DNA of 9,675 nucleotides, taken from positions 1 through 9,675 of the forward strand of contig JAHCIE010000099.1 of assembly GCA_026129385.1 (NCBI GenBank), read 5' to 3'. Each line of letters starts with the position of its first letter. Position 1 is the first letter of the stretch. A program made the translations under genes and the position numbers. Shown here one piece after another: positions 7,024 through 9,675 of the stretch. The DNA comes from Anaerolineae bacterium (GTDB lineage Bacteria > Chloroflexota > Anaerolineae > Epilineales > JAHCIE01). The notes beneath the pieces are model-generated. The model was not told the origin of the DNA. It was given only the letters and a program-made list of their open reading frames with translations, and did not search any database.

Positions 7024-7626
7024 TCAGCGGCACGCCCCGAACCAGAAGCCGGGGAACAGGCACGGCTCACGGCCCGGCGTCGGCTCCCAGCCGCGCGGGC
7101 ATTCCACGTGGGAGCGCGCCTGCTCGGCGACGGTGAAATTCACCAGCCGGCCCAGGAAGGGGATAGCGCGCGCGCCGTCCAATTGCAGCCGCGTCTCGAT
7201 GCTGAAGCTGTACGGCTCCAGCGCGCGAAGCTCTAGCCGCGGGTCGCACAGAGCTTCCAGCACAGCCTCATCGGGTGGCGTAACCTGGACGGAGGGGTTG
7301 TCGGGGCCGAGGGCCGCGAAGGCCCCCATCAGACTCGGCGGCGCGAGGCGCGCCTGGACAATGCGTGTCACGTCTTGCTCGACGCGCCCGCCCGGCTGCC
7401 AGTCCCCTGGCGCGTAGCGTCGCGCCTCGTAGGTCAGGTACTGGGTAGCGTCGTAGACGCCCGCCGCCATGAAGCTCTTGACAGCCATGATTTGCAGCAA
7501 CCCGGCTGCCCCCATGACCAGCAGCAGCACGAGGGGCATCAGTACAGCGAAGGTCAGCACGCTCGTGCCGCGTTCGTCGCGCCGGAAGGCCGCCAGGCGG
7601 GCCATCGCCCACGTCAGGGTTCTCAT
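7024..7626 (-). CDS. TadE-like pseudopilin, third of three
   Basis: This 200-residue protein has a short basic N-terminus (MRTLTWAMARLAAFRRDERG), one hydrophobic helix at about 21-46, and an exported C-terminal domain, the layout of TadE/TadF/TadG minor pilins of the Flp pilus. Aligned to GAVAVEF-type TadE leaders, Gly20 is the expected cleavage site, but the conserved Glu at +5 is Thr25. The exported part has FSIETRLQL near 141-149, shared with the two upstream paralogues, and four Cys (127, 176, 189, 199) that could form disulfides outside the cytoplasm. The ATG at 7626 overlaps the upstream TGA as ATGA, and its first residues (MRT) match the preceding paralogue, so it is preferred over an in-frame ATG at 7656 that would overlap by 34 bp without a Shine-Dalgarno. 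It ends the block, with a strong hairpin downstream. Confidence 0.83.
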   Translation of the reverse strand: MRTLTWAMARLAAFRRDERGTSVLTFAVLMPLVLLLVMGAAGLLQIMAVKSFMAAGVYDATQYLTYEARRYAPGDWQPGGRVEQDVTRIVQARLAPPSLMGAFAALGPDNPSVQVTPPDEAVLEALCDPRLELRALEPYSFSIETRLQLDGARAIPFLGRLVNFTVAEQARSHVECPRGWEPTPGREPCLFPGFWFGACR

Positions 7627-8189
7627 TCGTCGTAGTACAGCGGGGTCTGCCCGCATTCCAGGTACGACACATGCCGCGCCGTGAGGATCAGGCGCTTCTC
7701 GCCCAGGGTGGGCACAAAGATAGCCGGCAACGCCAGGCGCGTCTCGATGGCGAAGTCGAAGCGGGACCGTCCGCCGCTTCCCCCATCACCGCCGCGCCCC
7801 GTGCAGGCAGGCTTGAAGCCCAGCGGGTTGCCGTCGGCATCGTACACGCGCACCGTCACCTGGTCGGCCATCACGTAGCCATCCTCCGCCCTGGCTTGCA
7901 GCCACAGGTTGCGCCCCTGCTGGCGCGCCATGTCCCGCGCCACCATGTCGCGGGTCAGGGCCTCGACATCCTGGGGCCACTGGCCCAGGTACTCGCCCTC
8001 CACAGACACATAACGCGCCGCACGGTAGGTACTGGCCGACAGGCTATCCTGCAGCGTAAACAGGAACCACAGGTACAGCCCGCCGAACACGACGACCAAC
8101 ACCAGCGGCGCCAGCAGCGCGAATTCCACCGCCGCCACCCCCTCGCGTTCGCGGCCGAAGGCGACCAGCCGCCCTAGCGCGGTTCGCAT
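7623..8189 (-). CDS. TadE-like pseudopilin, second of three
   Basis: This 188-residue protein has the canonical TadE leader. A basic N-terminus (MRTALGRLVAFGREREG) is followed by VAAVEFALLAPLVLVVVFGG, with Gly17 at the expected prepilin-peptidase cut and Glu22 at +5. One transmembrane helix spans about 19-45, and the rest is exported. Cys129 and Cys179 may pair. A Gly-rich loop at 130-140 (TGRGGDGGSGG) precedes FAIETRLALP, the segment shared with the other two paralogues. The ATG at 8189 was chosen because the reading frame upstream of it is only an out-of-frame copy of the previous gene, and GAGGTG sits just before it. It overlaps the previous gene by 16 bp and the next by 4 bp (ATGA), so translation is probably coupled. 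Of the three, this is the most standard TadE-type protein. Whether it plays the TadE or the TadF role is not decided. Confidence 0.88.
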   Translation of the reverse strand: MRTALGRLVAFGREREGVAAVEFALLAPLVLVVVFGGLYLWFLFTLQDSLSASTYRAARYVSVEGEYLGQWPQDVEALTRDMVARDMARQQGRNLWLQARAEDGYVMADQVTVRVYDADGNPLGFKPACTGRGGDGGSGGRSRFDFAIETRLALPAIFVPTLGEKRLILTARHVSYLECGQTPLYYDE

Positions 8190-8722
8190 CGCACCTCGCC
8201 CGCCTGTCGCTCCACCAGGTTGAAGGGAATCGCCAGGCCCTCGATGACAGGCGCGCCCGGCAGCAGGTCGATGAAGAAGCGCAGGCGCGCTTCCACCGTA
8301 AAGGGCACTATGCCGCTGCCCGACCCTCGGCATTGGGCGTCGGAAGGCACCGGGTCTTCGACGCGGGCCTCGATGGAGATGGCGCGCACATCCTGGTTGG
8401 TGAGTTGCCCACGCTCGGCGGCGCGCAGCACCACGTTGTTGCGCAGCTCGCTCAGCACCATGCGCTGCGCCTCGCGATTCCACTCGCTGGCGGAGCCGCT
8501 TTGCACAGGCTCGGCGGACAGGTAGCGCGCCGCCTGGTAGGTCCCGACCCGCAGCGCCTGGCGCATGCTGACCACCTCCCACAGGGCATGGAAACCCAGC
8601 ACAGCCAGTAGCAGCACCGGCAGGACGAACAGGATGAAGCCGCTCATCGCACCCGCTTCGTCCCGATACCAGCGGGCGAACCGGCGGCGCAGCCCCCATC
8701 CCTCAGCGGCCAGGCGTTCCAT
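8174..8722 (-). CDS. TadE-like pseudopilin, first of three
   Basis: This 182-residue protein has a basic N-terminus (MERLAAEGWGLRRRFARWYR), then DEAGAMSGFILFVLPVLLLA with one transmembrane helix at about 25-50, and an exported domain. The layout and the RxGTYQAARYLS segment (58-69) match the paralogue downstream (ASTYRAARYVS). Gly24 is the expected processing site, but Phe29 replaces the usual Glu at +5. FTVEARLRFF at 141-150 corresponds to the IETRL segment of the other two, and Cys131 and Cys179 occupy equivalent places. The ATG at 8722 follows the peptidase stop by 5 bp with GAGGGCG overlapping that stop as Shine-Dalgarno. A longer in-frame start at 8857 would add 45 Arg/Ala-rich residues that are only a frame-shifted reading of the peptidase gene and lack a signal. 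Probably a minor pilin or assembly factor of the Flp pilus. Confidence 0.85.
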   Translation of the reverse strand: MERLAAEGWGLRRRFARWYRDEAGAMSGFILFVLPVLLLAVLGFHALWEVVSMRQALRVGTYQAARYLSAEPVQSGSASEWNREAQRMVLSELRNNVVLRAAERGQLTNQDVRAISIEARVEDPVPSDAQCRGSGSGIVPFTVEARLRFFIDLLPGAPVIEGLAIPFNLVERQAGEVRCEPR

Positions 8723-8727
8723 CGCCC

Positions 8728-9231
8728 TCACCAGAAGAACCAGACATAGGCGACCGCCGGGAGCGCGAACACCCAGGCCAGCCGCCGCCCGTCGCGCACC
8801 AGTTCGTCGCGCGTCGGGAGGAAGGCGCGGTTCTGCACGCGCAGCGTCGCGCTCCACAACGTGGTCATGACCGGCTGGCGGCGGTAGCGCAGGATGAGCA
8901 GGGGAATCAGCTCGATGAGACCGCCCACCGTCAACACCAGGGCGAACTCAACGGTCGGGAACAGGGCGAACAACGCCATGAGGAGCTTGGCGTCGCCGGC
9001 CATCATAAAGTTCAGCTCCCACAAGAGGAAGATGACCACCCAGATGGGGATAATCACCCAGTGACGCGCGACAACCATGCCGTACACGCCGGCCGCCAGC
9101 ATGACGGGCAGCGTCAGCCAGTTGGGGATACGCCCCGTGCGAATGTCGCTATAGGCGGCGCCGAGCAGCCAGGCGGTCAGCGCCAGCCGCGCCAGCAGGC
9201 CCGCCGACGAGGAGAGCGAAAGGTCGAACAT
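8728..9231 (-). CDS. tadV: Prepilin peptidase, A24 family (TadV/CpaA-type)
   Basis: This 167-residue membrane aspartyl protease should cleave the leader peptides of the Flp pilin and the TadE-like proteins at the inner face of the membrane. The two catalytic aspartates are visible: D29 in AAYSDIRTGRIPN and D80 in FMMAGDAKLLMALF. The second motif is normally GxGD; here the first Gly is replaced by Met (MAGD), an uncommon variant that keeps the Gly before the Asp. It lacks the N-terminal methylase/zinc domain of PilD, as usual for TadV/CpaA. A basic loop at about 114-150 precedes a last hydrophobic helix (WVFALPAVAYVWFFW). The ATG at 9231 has no Shine-Dalgarno; a TAATAT six bases upstream could be a -10 box for leaderless initiation, but no good -35 matches it. 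The position between flp and tadE genes supports the assignment. Confidence 0.92.
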   Translation of the reverse strand: MFDLSLSSSAGLLARLALTAWLLGAAYSDIRTGRIPNWLTLPVMLAAGVYGMVVARHWVIIPIWVVIFLLWELNFMMAGDAKLLMALFALFPTVEFALVLTVGGLIELIPLLILRYRRQPVMTTLWSATLRVQNRAFLPTRDELVRDGRRLAWVFALPAVAYVWFFW

Positions 9232-9364
9232 GAGAAGATATTACCGTCCGTAGCGCCGAGCTAAACCTCGGCGCTGGCTGGGCGAAGTCCTACGGGCTAA
9301 CTCATAGCCCCGAAGGGGCTACGCTCGTCGCGTGCGGTGGCTTTGGCCCCGCGCGTTGCCGCCC
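9232..9364. other. flp-tadV spacer with three possible stem-loops
   Basis: This 133 bp spacer holds no gene. On the minus-strand RNA, UAGCCCC (9315-9321) pairs perfectly with GGGGCUA (9305-9311) around a UUC loop. The latter segment can instead pair with UAGCCC (9294-9299) around a 5 nt loop, so the two hairpins exclude each other. A third, independent hairpin has a perfect 9 bp stem (AGCGCCGAG at 9252-9260 and its complement at 9267-9275, 6 nt loop). No T-tract follows any of them. They may lower read-through from the highly expressed pilin gene into the assembly genes, or be dispersed intergenic repeats. Confidence 0.55.
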
Positions 9365-9559
9365 CTATTGGGCCGAGCATTGTCCCACGTCACCGCCCAG
9401 CGCGCCGAACATGTTGCACATCAGACTGCGCAACTGTCCGCCAACCAGGAGAATCACGGGCACGGTAAACGCCAGCAGGACGAGGGCAATCACGGCCCAC
9501 TCGACCACCTCAGTGCCTTCGTCTTCCCAGAGGAAGCGCTGCAACTCGTGTTTGATCAT
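9365..9559 (-). CDS. flp: Flp-type major pilin (Flp/Fap family)
   Basis: This 64-residue prepilin has the Flp architecture: a short charged leader (MIKHELQRFLWEDEG), then TEVVEWAVIALVLLAFTVPVILLVGG as the hydrophobic core, and a short tail. The cleavage motif is G15|TEVVEW, with the conserved Glu at +5 (E20) and Trp at +6 where Flp pilins usually have Tyr. Processing would leave a 49-residue mature pilin that assembles through its hydrophobic helix into the bundle-forming Tad pilus. Two Cys (48 and 61) in the tail could form a disulfide once exported. The ATG is supported by GGAG 5 nt upstream (GGAGTCGCC before the ATG). It lies first in the visible block, 133 bp before the prepilin peptidase gene. 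Pilin genes are usually expressed far above the assembly genes, which fits the stem-loops that follow it. No promoter is visible upstream, where the sequence becomes G-rich and unreliable. Confidence 0.92.
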   Translation of the reverse strand: MIKHELQRFLWEDEGTEVVEWAVIALVLLAFTVPVILLVGGQLRSLMCNMFGALGGDVGQCSAQ

Positions 9560-9600
9560 GGCGACTCCATCTCTGAACGCGCAGGGGACGGCAGGCGGAG

Positions 9601-9675
9601 GGCCACCCCTCGCCGGCCGCGGCCGGGGGGCGAACCGGGGGGGCCGGGGGGGGGGGGGGCCACAGGCCCGGGTGG
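9601..9675. other. G-rich low-complexity right edge
   Basis: The last 75 bases are almost only G and C, with runs of 6 G, 7 G and a run of 14 G at 9646-9659. The rest of the window has no comparable homopolymer. This looks like poor consensus or two-colour poly-G artefact at a contig end, although a real G-quadruplex-type tract upstream of flp cannot be excluded. No gene or promoter is called here. Confidence 0.6.

Noticed and set aside
7627..7656. ATG at 7656 as the start of the third TadE-like gene
   Set aside because: It would overlap the previous gene by 34 bp with no Shine-Dalgarno. The ATG at 7626 forms an ATGA overlap and matches the N-terminus of the paralogue.
8190..8857. Upstream in-frame extensions of the first and second TadE-like genes (starts at 8857 and 8699)
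   Set aside because: The added residues are frame-shifted readings of the genes before them. The starts at 8722 and 8189 have Shine-Dalgarno sites and give the normal TadE layout with a short basic N-terminus.
9238..9243. TAATAT as a -10 box for leaderless transcription of the prepilin peptidase gene
   Set aside because: It matches only four of six bases and no -35-like hexamer lies 16-18 bp upstream. It is mentioned but not called as a promoter.
1..9675. CRISPR arrays, tRNA/rRNA genes, insertion sequences, toxin-antitoxin or defence genes
   Set aside because: No spaced direct repeats, cloverleaf structures, transposase motifs or defence-protein domains were seen on either strand. The gene content is explained by a pilus block, a DUF4126 gene and a polysaccharide operon.

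Overview
The window is a GC-rich bacterial segment in which every supported gene lies on the minus strand, so transcription runs from high to low coordinates. The content fits a Chloroflexota-like environmental bacterium. The reasons are a Tad/Flp locus with tandem TadE-like genes, a DUF4126 protein, a very long O-antigen-ligase-like protein with a C-terminal TPR domain, and a GGACGAAAGACGAAGG-type intergenic hairpin. The phylum is an inference; there is no rRNA or other taxonomic marker here. The last ~75 bases are G-rich with a 14-G run and look like a low-quality contig end.

Region 1 (9559 down to 7024) is a Tad/Flp pilus block. In order it holds a Flp-type pilin, a TadV/CpaA-type prepilin peptidase, and three consecutive TadE-like pseudopilins. 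The last four genes are packed with a 5 bp gap, a 16 bp overlap and an ATGA overlap. A 133 bp spacer with three possible stem-loops separates flp from the peptidase. A strong 13 bp GC-rich hairpin at 6946-6976 follows the block. The ATPase and platform genes (tadZABC) are not in the window.

Region 2 (6843 down to 6277) is a single DUF4126 membrane protein of unknown function. It has its own TATAAT box and Shine-Dalgarno, and hairpins flank it on both sides.

Region 3 (6149 down to 25) is a surface-polysaccharide operon. It encodes a 1047-residue Wzy/WaaL-like membrane protein fused to TPRs, a WecA/MraY-type polyprenyl-phosphate sugar-1-phosphate transferase (18 bp gap), a WbpA-type UDP-HexNAc 6-dehydrogenase (ATGA overlap), and a small single-pass membrane protein with a Pro/Arg-rich cytoplasmic tail (54 bp gap). 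A near-consensus promoter sits so close to the first ATG that the mRNA is predicted to be leaderless or nearly so. A Shine-Dalgarno-like GGAGGAG at 7-13 suggests that the operon continues past the left edge. The inferred pathway is: the dehydrogenase makes a UDP-N-acetyl-hexosaminuronic acid, the WecA-like enzyme loads the first sugar-phosphate onto undecaprenyl phosphate, and the Wzy/WaaL-like protein polymerises or transfers the lipid-linked glycan on the outer face.

No rRNA, tRNA, CRISPR array, transposase or phage gene was seen. The best leads are the leaderless promoter, the loss of the +5 Glu in two of the three TadE-like pseudopilins, the alternative hairpins between flp and the peptidase gene, and the fused ligase/TPR protein.
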